48,545 nucleotides of DNA, from positions 1 through 48,545 of the forward strand of contig CADCGK010000017.1 in assembly GCA_902800965.1 (NCBI GenBank), read 5' to 3'. The notes below the pieces were generated by a model, which saw nothing but the letters and a program-made list of their open reading frames with translations, searched no databases and was not told where the DNA came from. Shown piece by piece: positions 29,944 through 38,782 of the stretch; the stretch's first letter is position 1; each line of letters opens with the position of its first letter. The position numbers and the translations under genes were made by a program. This stretch comes from an uncultured Bacteroidia bacterium. Lineage in GTDB: Bacteria > Bacteroidota > Bacteroidia > Bacteroidales > F082.

Positions 29944-32010
29944 CTAATCTTCATTCTCTTTCACAGGCGCCAGGCCAAAAGCAAGCTCATCTTCATCAAT
30001 CTGATAGATTTTAAACAGATTCTTCAAAATCGCCATTTTGTTCCAAGTGCTACTGTGCGATGGGCAAAAATACAACCCTGCAGCTAACTCCTGGTAATGT
30101 TTTGCAGGTGTAGTTTGGAACCAGACATTCTTTTTGCTTCTTGCCTCCTTATAAAGCAAAGAAGGATTAATGGCATACAACAGCTGTACCATTTCCCACA
30201 TCATCTTTGCCCAGTCACTAACAGCATAAATGGTGTCTTTAAACAAGAAAGAGGTGATTTTACGGCCTGTCGCCACACCATTGTCCTCAGAAAGGCTGAC
30301 AACATCATCCTCTTTTTTCACAGGCTTAAAGTTGGTCGAAGGATACGTCCAAATTTTCAAAGCCTTATCCGACAGGTCTTTTTTTCTTATTTCCAACTCC
30401 TTTTCCGTCCATTGGTCAAACTTGGCAATATACTGATTCAGACGTAATCCGCTCTGCAAGAAACCATTTTCAATTGTTTTCTTCTCGGGAAACGACTTGT
30501 TGCTATAAGTGGAATTATAACCAGTCAATGTCAAATTGGCAATGGTGTGGAGCCATTTTTCATGTATGGTTTCATATTTTTCACCCAACTCTTGTCTCCA
30601 CCAAGAGCTAAGCGTTTGCGGCATAATGTGTTCAATAGTAAGAATACCCTCCGCAATATTGCCGACAATGTCGTTTTTTTCCTTGCTGCTGCCATTCTCG
30701 AGCCGTTCAAATAGATAGGTTTTGTTTTTGCCCCGCATTGCGTAGATATTTTTGGTGGTGAATCCGTTCAAGAACTCTTCGTCTTTAGGGAATGCGCTGG
30801 ACAACTTCCTGGTTTCCAAGTAGTAAATCATAACATCAGAGTAGGTGTCTGCCTCTTTTTTGTTCTTCACAACAAACTTGTGTAGCGTGGCGAAAATTTT
30901 GTTCAAAGCGTTGGTGGGGAGGTCGCACATCAGACGGCGGAAAATGAATGACTCAATGCAAGACAACACTGGCACCAGCTCTTTCTCATAAATACCGGTA
31001 TCCGAAGCATAAATCATGAAGGCCATCAGGAACGGATAGGCAACTGTCATGTCTAACAAGTCAAGACGTTTGGCGATTTCATTTGCCTCTGAATCTCCCA
31101 AATCAAATGTGGTTAGTTTCTTGTACGCGGTAGCGTAGGTGAGCATTTGACCTAACAACTGCTGAATATCCTTTCCCTTAGCGTAAGCCTTAAATGCCTG
31201 ATACACATTACGAATATTGGGAATAACACCCGTCTCAATAGTCAGATAATTACGGACAAAGGAATCGAGTTCGGAGCCAGTACAATTCTCGATTTTATTC
31301 CAATAGTCATCGTAATATTTTTCCTGAATGTCCGGTTGAAGACCCATCAAAATGAAATTCCGGATTTTGTCGGCCTCAGTCAAGTCCAATCCAGTGGAGT
31401 TGAGACTCTCGAAAATCAGCTGCGGATCATCGCCATGTTCGGGTTCCAGCACGATGTCGATAATTTCCAAACTGTCAATGGCTCGATAGAGTTCATCCAT
31501 CGTCAATTCCTTGAGGTTGGTAATTCGGTCGAAGAAATAGTGATAGTTGTGGGTGACCTTGGAGTCTGCCACATAGTCTTCCTCCTTATTGAAAATCAGC
31601 CTATCGAAGGCGTTGCAGTCATCACGGAAGGGTTTCAGCCGGACTTTGCGTTCCTCTTTGCGATATTTGTCAATGATATAGGTGTCTTGCAGAATATCCA
31701 CCAGATTGCTATCCTCCGATACCATTATCCCTTGTTTCATAGCATTGATCATGGCAATGAGAATCAGTGAAACCGTGGTGATGCGCTGCTGGCCGTCAAT
31801 CAACACCACTTCATCCCGCAGGTGTGCATACGAAACAATACTGCCGAAGAAGTGGGACTGTTTATTTTCCCGTATCACCTGCACCAAGTCGTCAAACAAT
31901 TGCTTGCAGTTCTCCGTTTTCCAGTCGTAGTTGCGCTGATAGACCGGGATGATGAACCGTTTTCTGGAACCCTCCAAAAATTCTAAAAGATGGGATGCAG
32001 AACCTTTCAT
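29944..32010 (-). CDS. GmrSD-like DUF262/DUF1524 restriction protein
   Basis: A 688-residue fusion. The N-terminal DUF262 domain has IPVYQRNYDW and LIDGQQRITTV (the DGQQR motif linked to nucleotide-driven DNA sensing). The C-terminal DUF1524 has an HNH-like nuclease signature, LTIEHIMPQTL, then NLTLTGYNSTYSN. This is the domain order of GmrS-GmrD type IV restriction enzymes that cut modified phage DNA. The last ~110 residues hold an extra domain (FWFQTTPAKHYQELAAGLYF-like region). It lies inside the hsdS-hsdR interval as inserted cargo, 38 bp ahead of hsdR. Confidence 0.9.
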   Translation of the reverse strand: MKGSASHLLEFLEGSRKRFIIPVYQRNYDWKTENCKQLFDDLVQVIRENKQSHFFGSIVSYAHLRDEVVLIDGQQRITTVSLILIAMINAMKQGIMVSEDSNLVDILQDTYIIDKYRKEERKVRLKPFRDDCNAFDRLIFNKEEDYVADSKVTHNYHYFFDRITNLKELTMDELYRAIDSLEIIDIVLEPEHGDDPQLIFESLNSTGLDLTEADKIRNFILMGLQPDIQEKYYDDYWNKIENCTGSELDSFVRNYLTIETGVIPNIRNVYQAFKAYAKGKDIQQLLGQMLTYATAYKKLTTFDLGDSEANEIAKRLDLLDMTVAYPFLMAFMIYASDTGIYEKELVPVLSCIESFIFRRLMCDLPTNALNKIFATLHKFVVKNKKEADTYSDVMIYYLETRKLSSAFPKDEEFLNGFTTKNIYAMRGKNKTYLFERLENGSSKEKNDIVGNIAEGILTIEHIMPQTLSSWWRQELGEKYETIHEKWLHTIANLTLTGYNSTYSNKSFPEKKTIENGFLQSGLRLNQYIAKFDQWTEKELEIRKKDLSDKALKIWTYPSTNFKPVKKEDDVVSLSEDNGVATGRKITSFLFKDTIYAVSDWAKMMWEMVQLLYAINPSLLYKEARSKKNVWFQTTPAKHYQELAAGLYFCPSHSSTWNKMAILKNLFKIYQIDEDELAFGLAPVKENED

Positions 32011-32090
32011 ATAGTTTTATTTATTGCTTGTTTATTACTTCCTGTACTTTATTGCCCTCCTCAGGCAGCTGGTATAGCATGAATTGGATA

Positions 32091-32159
32091 TCAGTGGTCA
32101 TTGTATTTGGATTGGTATTTGTTTGTCTGTTCTATTTGGCTTTCGTTGAAGTATGGCAT
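32091..32159 (-). pseudogene. hsdR 5'-end remnant
   Basis: An ATG at 32159 opens a 22-codon frame beginning MPYFNESQIEQ, matching the true hsdR start MSYFNENQLEQ. At DNA level about 27 of 32 positions agree with 29874-29905, then similarity stops. It is a leftover of another hsdR 5' end between AbiH and the GmrSD-like gene. Confidence 0.7.
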
Positions 32160-32195
32160 TGGGTTATTCTCCTTCCTTTTTTCAAACTCAATAGT

Positions 32196-33203
32196 TTAAG
32201 GAATCATATTAGCAAGTTGCCTGAATCTTTCGTTATCCGCTTCTTTGCTGTTATTTCTTAACCTCAAATAGAAGTCATTCAATTCCTGCTTTTCACCATC
32301 ATCCGTAGTGCAAATAATCTGAAAATGAGATTGTGCATACAATCGTTGAATATTGATTCCCATGTTTCTCATATTTGAAACAATACTCAACCTAGAATCA
32401 TCATCTTTTGTAAAAATAGTAATATATTGCTTGGCTTCGTCTGAAATAGACTCGCCTTCTGAAATCCGCCTAAAAAATCTATCAAAATAACTATAATCTA
32501 TACTTCCAAAAGATAAGCCAAAAATCACAATCTCTTTTGCACCACTCAATGCATTATACAAATCATGTGAGCGGTAATACCTACTCGATGATTTGTGGAA
32601 GATTTCATACCCCTTCCTCAGTTTTGTTTCATCAACGCCTAAAATAATCGATTTATCCGATACATTACCGTGTAGATGGGTATACTTAATTTCCTTTGAA
32701 ATGCCTAACTTATTTGCTATTGTATTCAAATCAGTGTAATTGAAGGAATAAACACTCTCAAAATAACCGTTTTCAACTATTGCCTTCAAAACATCACTTG
32801 CTTTACAATCTTTGCAAACCTCATGCTTTTGTTGGACACTTATAATGTATTCATTTAAAGAATTGCGCAGCCTGTTTAAATAATCAACGCTCTTTTTCAC
32901 GTTATTAGGAGACTCTCGATTTGAAAGAACATAGAATTTATGTTTGATTTCATCTCGTAACTTAGAGTATTCAAGCAATTCTCCTTCAAGGTCAAACCAT
33001 GTTTCTCTGTTTTTTGCTGTTTCAATGGTGTCTTCCAAAGTAGGTGTTTTTATTGAATGAGCCTCTTTCTTATCCACTTCCTTCGCGCTATTGTTTTCAG
33101 ATTCCGAGATTGGCCAATACTCTGAATTGGCAAAATCAGAGTATTTTGTAGGTAGACCTAAATCAAGGTCAAATCCATTTCCTATTATAAAAACATTTCC
33201 CAT
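32196..33203 (-). CDS. AbiH family phage abortive-infection protein
   Basis: A 335-residue protein with the AbiH signature: FIIGNGFDLDLGLPTKYSDF at the N-terminus, VYSFNYTD in the middle (about 170), THLHGN, and FGLSFGSIDYSYF toward the C-terminus. AbiH proteins abort phage infection by an unresolved mechanism; the GNGFD motif suggests nucleotide binding. It is preceded by an hsdS remnant and followed by an hsdR remnant, so it sits exactly where an hsdS-hsdR junction once was. Confidence 0.9.
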   Translation of the reverse strand: MGNVFIIGNGFDLDLGLPTKYSDFANSEYWPISESENNSAKEVDKKEAHSIKTPTLEDTIETAKNRETWFDLEGELLEYSKLRDEIKHKFYVLSNRESPNNVKKSVDYLNRLRNSLNEYIISVQQKHEVCKDCKASDVLKAIVENGYFESVYSFNYTDLNTIANKLGISKEIKYTHLHGNVSDKSIILGVDETKLRKGYEIFHKSSSRYYRSHDLYNALSGAKEIVIFGLSFGSIDYSYFDRFFRRISEGESISDEAKQYITIFTKDDDSRLSIVSNMRNMGINIQRLYAQSHFQIICTTDDGEKQELNDFYLRLRNNSKEADNERFRQLANMIP

Positions 33204-33220
33204 GATACCATTTGTCTTTA

Positions 33221-33256
33221 TTTCCCCATCCTCGCCAATAGCAAAGACTGTAATTC
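33221..33256 (-). pseudogene. hsdS 3'-end remnant (36-bp exact repeat)
   Basis: The 36 bases are identical to 33930-33965, the end of hsdS. In the minus frame they read ELQSLLLARMGK followed by TAA. The intact hsdS ends ELQSLLLARMGKEKK. The two copies bracket the DUF4145 gene. Confidence 0.8.
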
Positions 33257-33263
33257 TTGTATA

Positions 33264-33911
33264 TTATTTATCTCTATTTTTGATGGATTCTTTTACAGAC
33301 TCGGGAAGCCCTTGATACAATGAATTTATTTCATTAGGCTCACTTATCATTCTTTCTACTATGATATTAATCAAACGCATGAGCATTATTGCAGTTCCTT
33401 TATCATCAACATCAAATGAGATTTGGCCAGGATGAACTGCCTTATTACCTACCACCCGAACAACATCCAAGGCTTGTTGAACTGATTGTGGCAGCCCTTT
33501 TTTAACCAAGGCTCCAATATTCTTGTTAATATCTTTATCGGTTTGCCCTAGCTCATTACACAATCTATCTATTGCAAGACGAAGCAAAGCACATGCCGCT
33601 CGAGGTGACTTGTTGTAAATAGTCCCTGCTTCATAATACAATTGCTTTACTGTTTCTGGCATATCTTGATTAGCTTCCTCCGCAACAATATCAGGATATA
33701 CATAATTATTGTCAATCCATATTGTTTTCTTTCCACAACATTGACATCTATGAATAAATACTTGATTTACAGCAACCGGCGCACCTTTTACAATACTACG
33801 AATATCCTTCTCAAAATAGTGATTTGCTATTTCCATTTGCGAAATAGTGTTGCAATGAGGACACGTGTATGCTCTTAATTCTTTTTTCGGTTCAATATAG
33901 TTATTCGACAT
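33264..33911 (-). CDS. DUF4145 domain protein with zinc-ribbon N-terminus
   Basis: A 215-residue protein. Two Cys pairs at the N-terminus (YTCPHCNTI, then RCQCCGKKTIW) suggest a zinc ribbon. A DUF4145 helical domain follows: YEAGTIYNKSPRAACALLRLAIDRLC and VGNKAVHPGQISFD (the conserved Asn, His and Pro). This domain occurs in restriction and defence contexts, and its exact role is unknown. It lies 6 bp after hsdS and between two copies of the hsdS 3' end, so it looks like an inserted gene captured in the operon. Confidence 0.85.
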   Translation of the reverse strand: MSNNYIEPKKELRAYTCPHCNTISQMEIANHYFEKDIRSIVKGAPVAVNQVFIHRCQCCGKKTIWIDNNYVYPDIVAEEANQDMPETVKQLYYEAGTIYNKSPRAACALLRLAIDRLCNELGQTDKDINKNIGALVKKGLPQSVQQALDVVRVVGNKAVHPGQISFDVDDKGTAIMLMRLINIIVERMISEPNEINSLYQGLPESVKESIKNRDK

Positions 33912-33917
33912 TTTATT

Positions 33918-35015
33918 TCACTTTTTTTCTTTCCCCATCCTCGCCAATAGCAAAGACTGTAATTCAGTTAATTTCTCGTTCTCTTGTTTATATAGTATCG
34001 TGTTGTTGTATAGTGTATTTACTTTATCTGAAAAGTCTACGTAGACTTTTCTTTCTGGTATCATCACCCCAAATGGTTCCACATTATTAATTGTTATTTG
34101 TGCTTGGGCAGAACCTGACCGCAAAGACATCGTATCGGATTCCAACAAATGATAATACAAGTAGTTTTTCATTAAAGGCTCTTTTGTTTCTATCGAAATG
34201 GCGAGATTCGACAAGAAACATTCCTTGGGAGACATGCAAATTCTTCCCGTTCCTGCATCGCCTCTTGCAATAATAACTATTGTAGGCTCTTTCAACGTGT
34301 ATTCACTAGTATATCCAGTCACTGCATAACCACTAAATATAGGATATGGAAACTTATCACTTTTAGAGTGTTTGTCTGCCATTTTCCCATACTTGAAAGT
34401 CGCAATTTCTCCCAATCTCCCCCTTCTCCACCCTTCCGGCAGATTCTCCTTGTCAATCCCATCCACAAACATCTTGCGGTACAAGGCCTGCGCGGTCTCT
34501 TCCAAACGGGCAATCATCTGCTCGTTGAGGCGGATGCGACGGCTTAGCGTTTCGTATTCTTCCACGATTTCGCGCTGGCGGGCGATGGATGGGATGGGAA
34601 GGCGCATGTCTAATAGTGCATCTTTATCCATTCCACCACGGACATCTGAATCCGTATAAAACCATGCATTTCTATCAAATTCAGGACGTCGGAACCACAT
34701 CATTAAGTACTCTGGCAACAATTCTTTCGTCTTGGTAATCTCAAAAACATAATATGCAGGCGAAACAATAATAGGGTCGTTCCCATTCAGCATGGCCATT
34801 GGAATCCTTTCATCCCTTCCTACATGCATTAGGTTGCAAGCAAATTGGTTTTTAAAAACAAGTTTATACACAGACAAGTCCGTGCCGATAACATTTGCCA
34901 CCGACGGCATAAAATACTTATCAATGTTAATGCCCATCGGTTTCTTTACCTTCAACTCGCTATTGCGGACGTTCACCTCTCTGATATAGTCGCCTAAACG
35001 CTGGTATTCCATCAT
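33918..35015 (-). CDS. hsdS: Type I restriction specificity subunit S
   Basis: A 365-residue HsdS with two target-recognition halves: a first TRD (about 1-150, MGINIDKYFMPSV ... DMRLPIPSIARQREIVEEYE) and a second (about 200-345, EGWRRGRLGEIATFKYGKMA ... FGVMIPERKVYVDFSDKVNT). Each is followed by a helical spacer (LNEQMIARLEETAQALYRKM, and LTELQSLLLARMGKEKK). It sets DNA sequence specificity for HsdM/HsdR. The ATG overlaps the fic stop by 4 bp. The last 36 bp of coding similarity are repeated downstream at 33221-33256. Confidence 0.93.
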   Translation of the reverse strand: MMEYQRLGDYIREVNVRNSELKVKKPMGINIDKYFMPSVANVIGTDLSVYKLVFKNQFACNLMHVGRDERIPMAMLNGNDPIIVSPAYYVFEITKTKELLPEYLMMWFRRPEFDRNAWFYTDSDVRGGMDKDALLDMRLPIPSIARQREIVEEYETLSRRIRLNEQMIARLEETAQALYRKMFVDGIDKENLPEGWRRGRLGEIATFKYGKMADKHSKSDKFPYPIFSGYAVTGYTSEYTLKEPTIVIIARGDAGTGRICMSPKECFLSNLAISIETKEPLMKNYLYYHLLESDTMSLRSGSAQAQITINNVEPFGVMIPERKVYVDFSDKVNTLYNNTILYKQENEKLTELQSLLLARMGKEKK

Positions 35016-36319
35016 TTCATGTTTTTCAGCTCATTAAAATCAAGCACCCGCAAATAACCTCTAGTGACTTTATTGATGGCAATCTCTTGCAAATAGCCTT
35101 GTTGCACCAACTCCGACAAATCCTTCCTCGCTGTCATCGAGGCTACTGAGAATCTGGATTGCACCTCTTTTACGGTGAGGACAAGATCGGGATCCTCTGC
35201 AAATTGTTGTAAAATCAGAGCTTGACGTTGGTTGATATTGCCTGATGCCATAAAAGCATTGGCCGCTTTCTTTTCCTTTTGCTTCCTCTGGATATAATCG
35301 GTAAGCTGCTGGAAGGATATTTTCAACGCCCGCAGGTTGTATGTCACAAAATAGCCGATGTCGTTTTCATCGTTCTCGCTATAGCGGAATGTCTTTTCGT
35401 AACTCTTTTTCGATTTGGCAATCACTCTCGAAATAGACATGTATTCCGTCAGCCAGTAATTCTCTTTCAACATATACCAATAGAAAAGAGCGCGAGCAGT
35501 ACGACCGTTACCATCCACAAACGGGTGCATGTAAGCCAACATAAAATGGATGATGATGCCCTTGATGATAGGATGCAAGAAAATACGCGGGTTATCCTCA
35601 TTGAACATGTAACAAATGGCATCCAAAAACTCAGGGATTTCTTTATAGGTGGGAGGTGTATACACAATCTCGTTGGCGACAACATCGGCCACAACCACTT
35701 CATCATTGGTCCTGAAACGGCCGGCATTATTGGGATCATCCAATGTATTTTCAGTCATTAGCCGATGGATATGCAACAGGTTCTCCTCAGTCAAAGGATC
35801 GTTTCTGTGTTGGGTGATATACTGAATCGTGTTGTAGTTGTTGACAATCATCTGCTGGGATTTGTTCTGAGGCGACTTATTCTTCCTCAACATCTCTTTG
35901 GCCACAACACGGGTTGTGGATGCTCCTTCCATCTGACTAGAATAGATAGCCTCCTCCATTAAAGAGCTGGCCAGATAGTATTTCCTTTCTGCGCTTTGAG
36001 AATCGTTTTCAGAAGACCAAAAACTTCCAAAAAGCATATCAAATTCATGACAAAGGCGCTGCATCTGACTTGTTACGCAAAGTTTTATGCCATATTTGTC
36101 CCATATCATGACACTCTGTTTCAACCTTGAAGCTTTGACGTATGACCACAACATTTCAGGAGTAACACCTTCTGGCAAAGGTTTTTTGTATTTCACCTTA
36201 TCCCAATAATCATATTCCTCGTTGATTTGGTCAATGAGAAAATTAATCTCTTCACTTGTTTTCCCGAAAAGGGCATCGGAAAAAGCTTTCTTTTCTATTT
36301 TAGGTGGTAATTCCATCAT
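35012..36319 (-). CDS. Fic family AMP-transferase inside the RM operon
   Basis: Start chosen at the ATG at 36319 (435 residues; the frame also has an upstream GTG at 36325). The Fic core motif is HPFVDGNGRTARAL (about 265-278), with the regulatory helix motif SSQMEG at about 127-132, matching the N-terminal-inhibited class. The C-terminus (about 365-430) is a winged helix: LTVKEVQSRFSVASMTARKD, then LSELVQQGYLQE. Fic enzymes transfer AMP or related groups to proteins. The wHTH may bind the inverted repeat just upstream. It lies between hsdM and hsdS, overlaps hsdS by 4 bp, and has a TATCTTTG -7 box of its own. Confidence 0.92.
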   Translation of the reverse strand: MMELPPKIEKKAFSDALFGKTSEEINFLIDQINEEYDYWDKVKYKKPLPEGVTPEMLWSYVKASRLKQSVMIWDKYGIKLCVTSQMQRLCHEFDMLFGSFWSSENDSQSAERKYYLASSLMEEAIYSSQMEGASTTRVVAKEMLRKNKSPQNKSQQMIVNNYNTIQYITQHRNDPLTEENLLHIHRLMTENTLDDPNNAGRFRTNDEVVVADVVANEIVYTPPTYKEIPEFLDAICYMFNEDNPRIFLHPIIKGIIIHFMLAYMHPFVDGNGRTARALFYWYMLKENYWLTEYMSISRVIAKSKKSYEKTFRYSENDENDIGYFVTYNLRALKISFQQLTDYIQRKQKEKKAANAFMASGNINQRQALILQQFAEDPDLVLTVKEVQSRFSVASMTARKDLSELVQQGYLQEIAINKVTRGYLRVLDFNELKNMK

Positions 36320-36342
36320 AAACACATTCTTTAATCAAAGCG

Positions 36343-36394
36343 CAAAGATACAAATAAATTTGATAATTCTTGCTAATTCTTGCAAAATTAGCAA
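36343..36394 (-). promoter_or_regulatory. Internal fic promoter with inverted-repeat operator
   Basis: TATCTTTG (minus, 36350-36343) lies 24 bp before the fic start. Immediately upstream, TTGCTAAT (36370-36377) and ATTAGCAA (36387-36394) form an 8-bp inverted repeat, with an extra partial half-site at 36361-36370. No -33 TTG at 19-21 bp was found, so transcription may be activator-dependent or autoregulated. Confidence 0.45.
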
Positions 36395-36397
36395 GTT

Positions 36398-37978
36398 TTA
36401 GTAAATTTTGTATCCTAGCTTATCAAAGAGCACCTTCAACTCTTCTTTGCTCTTTTCCTCCTCCTGCAACAAATCACGAATCTCCGTTTGCAGTTCTTTC
36501 ATCTTCGTGTCGAAGTCGATTTGCTCGTCGCGGTTGACGAACTCGATGTACTTGCTCGGCACCAACGAATAGCCTTTTTCTGCTATGGCCTGCATCTTTA
36601 CCGACTTGCAGAATTCCGGTGTGTCCTTATAGGTAAGTTCGTAGCCTTCCTGCTGCCAGTTGTGATAGGTGCGGGTCACGGTGTCGCGTGTCTCAGGGTC
36701 CAACTCGACATATTTCTTCTCAAACGGAATACCCATCTGCCGTAAATCCATAAACAGCACTTCGCCCTCGCGGTCGCGGTAATGCATCTCCACACCGTTT
36801 TTCTTCACCACACGTGCCTTCTTGTTGTTGTTCAAGATCCACAGCGTCACGCTAATATCGGTCGAATAAAACAGGTTTCTCGGCAGAATGAGGATGGCCT
36901 CCACCTTGTCGTTCTCGATGAGTTTGCGACGGATGGCCAACTCGGTGCCGTCGGCACTCAAAGCGCCGTTAGCCAGCAAGAAACCTGCCACGCCGTTGGT
37001 CGAGAGTTTGGAAAGGATGTTCAAAATCCAGCCATAGTTGGCGTTCGAGGTCGGCGGCAGTTCATAGCCGCTCCAGCGGGCATCATTGGTGAGTTGGTTC
37101 TCCTCACGCCAGTCTTTCTGGTTGAAAGGCGGATTGGCCATGATATAATCGGCTTTCAGGTCTTTGTGCTGGTCGTTGTGGAAGGTGTCGCCCTGCTTGA
37201 TGTCAGCCGAAATGCCACGGATGGCGAGGTTCATGCGGGCCAGCTTGAAGGTGGTGTTGGTGTTTTCCTGACCATATACGCTCACGTTCTTCTGGTTGCC
37301 ATGGTGCGCCTTCACAAACTTCATCGACTGCACAAACATACCGCCTGAGCCACAACATGGGTCATATATCTTGCCATCATAAGGCTCGATGAGCTCGGCG
37401 ATGAGGTTGACAATGGATTTTGGTGTGTAATATTCTCCCTTACCCTTGCCTTCAGCAATGGCGAACTTACCCAAGAAATACTCGTAAACACGTCCAATTA
37501 AATCATTCTCCGAATCTTTGACGGTATCCAACTTGTTGATTTCGTCGAGCAGTGAGGCAAACTTGGTCTTGTCCAAACCGAGGTTGGAGTAGTAGTTGCT
37601 CGGCAATGCGCCGGCCAGTTGCTTGTTCATCTTCTCGATGTTGGTGAGCGCGTCATCGATGATTTGGAAGATGTTGGACTGCTTGGCGTTCTCCATGATG
37701 TAAGTCCAGCGACATTCGGGTGTCAGGTAAAACACATTCTCTGCTGTATAGAACTCCACATGGTCGATATACTCCTTCAGCCCTTGCTCAACGAGTTCCT
37801 GCTTGCGTTGCTCAAAGCGGTCGCCAGCGTATTTAAGGAAAATCAGGCTCAATACTACATGTTTGTATTCGGCAGGTTCCACAGCTCCGCGCAGTTTGTT
37901 GCACGACTCCCAGAGAGCCGCTTCCATGGTTTTGTTTGGCTTTTGCTTGGGTTGGGTGTTAGTTTTTGTTCTAGGCAT
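36398..37978 (-). CDS. hsdM: Type I restriction-modification DNA methyltransferase subunit M
   Basis: A 526-residue N6-adenine methyltransferase. An N-terminal helical HsdM domain (KTMEAALWESCNKLRGAVEP, about 15-140) is followed by the SAM site YDPCCGSGGMFVQ (about 205) and the catalytic NPPFNQKDW motif (about 280). A C-terminal region ends in a coiled coil (LLQEEEKSKEELKVLFDKLG). It follows DUF2971 by 2 bp. The fic gene comes next after 78 bp and carries its own -7 box. Confidence 0.95.
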   Translation of the reverse strand: MPRTKTNTQPKQKPNKTMEAALWESCNKLRGAVEPAEYKHVVLSLIFLKYAGDRFEQRKQELVEQGLKEYIDHVEFYTAENVFYLTPECRWTYIMENAKQSNIFQIIDDALTNIEKMNKQLAGALPSNYYSNLGLDKTKFASLLDEINKLDTVKDSENDLIGRVYEYFLGKFAIAEGKGKGEYYTPKSIVNLIAELIEPYDGKIYDPCCGSGGMFVQSMKFVKAHHGNQKNVSVYGQENTNTTFKLARMNLAIRGISADIKQGDTFHNDQHKDLKADYIMANPPFNQKDWREENQLTNDARWSGYELPPTSNANYGWILNILSKLSTNGVAGFLLANGALSADGTELAIRRKLIENDKVEAILILPRNLFYSTDISVTLWILNNNKKARVVKKNGVEMHYRDREGEVLFMDLRQMGIPFEKKYVELDPETRDTVTRTYHNWQQEGYELTYKDTPEFCKSVKMQAIAEKGYSLVPSKYIEFVNRDEQIDFDTKMKELQTEIRDLLQEEEKSKEELKVLFDKLGYKIY

Positions 37979-37980
37979 AA

Positions 37981-38727
37981 CTATGGTTCAATTAATATAG
38001 CCTTCAGCCTAAAGGCCAAGGGGTCTAATCTCATTCGATAAAACTTTATGTTTGGATTCAACTTTTTTGCAACTTTTATTATTTCCTTTCTTGTTTTCTC
38101 ATCGACCTTTCCTCCGAAATATAGCGATTCAAAACAATCTGGAGAAAGGTCATGGAAAACATGTGTTCCTATATAGTCAACAAAGGCAGGGTGATGAGGA
38201 ACTGATGCGGGCCAAGGTTCTATCAACAAGAAACGGACTTCCTGCTCGTGAGCCCAGTCTATTGCTTTGGTAGATAACTGATATTTGAGAAAGTCAAGAC
38301 GATCACGAAAATAATCTGGTTTCTCAACGATGTCCTTATATTGAACTTCCATCTCCAAAGCCCCAATATATATCGACTGGGTAATGGTTGATAGACAAGC
38401 TTTGGTTTTCTCTCTGTTCAATCCAATGCAAATGCCTTTATGATTACCATAATAGCTCCACATCAGCATTGAGTTATTATTTTTGGATAGGCTACAAATC
38501 CAGCTATCGTCTCTTCGGTTCTTTGCATTACTTGTCTCTACTTCTTCAACCAGTTTTTTACCCCACACTTCAGCTTCTCTGGTACAAGCATTAGAATAAT
38601 CAATTAAACTTGGGTGGCAATCAAACGGATCGTTCAATTGTGTGGCATTAGTAAACTGAAGATTGTGATTTTTTAGCATCAACAATCCTCCTTCAGCATC
38701 AAGGAATTTATACAGGATCTCTGTCAT
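37981..38727 (-). CDS. DUF2971 family protein, first gene of the RM operon
   Basis: A 248-residue protein with the DUF2971 pattern: LYKFLDAEGGLLMLKNHNLQFTNATQLNDPFDC (start), WICSLSKNNNSMLMWSYYGN (middle) and HEQEVRFLLIEP (about residue 180). Function is unknown; the family is frequent in defence islands. Its stop is 2 bp before hsdM, and it has a promoter at 38752-38782, so it heads the operon. Confidence 0.85.
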   Translation of the reverse strand: MTEILYKFLDAEGGLLMLKNHNLQFTNATQLNDPFDCHPSLIDYSNACTREAEVWGKKLVEEVETSNAKNRRDDSWICSLSKNNNSMLMWSYYGNHKGICIGLNREKTKACLSTITQSIYIGALEMEVQYKDIVEKPDYFRDRLDFLKYQLSTKAIDWAHEQEVRFLLIEPWPASVPHHPAFVDYIGTHVFHDLSPDCFESLYFGGKVDEKTRKEIIKVAKKLNPNIKFYRMRLDPLAFRLKAILIEP

Positions 38728-38751
38728 CCCGAAGGTTCATTTGTATCTCGA

Positions 38752-38782
38752 CTAAAATAGGCTTCAAAATTACAAATTTCAA
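38752..38782 (-). promoter_or_regulatory. Promoter of the RM operon
   Basis: On the minus strand a TTG (38782-38780) and TATTTTAG (38759-38752) are 20 bp apart, 25 bp before the DUF2971 start. The -7 box has one mismatch to TAnnTTTG. Confidence 0.45.

Noticed and set aside
31995..32261. Hydrophobic 88-codon plus-strand frame
   Set aside because: It runs through the gap between AbiH and the GmrSD-like gene and over the hsdR remnant read backwards. The hydrophobicity comes from T-rich DNA.
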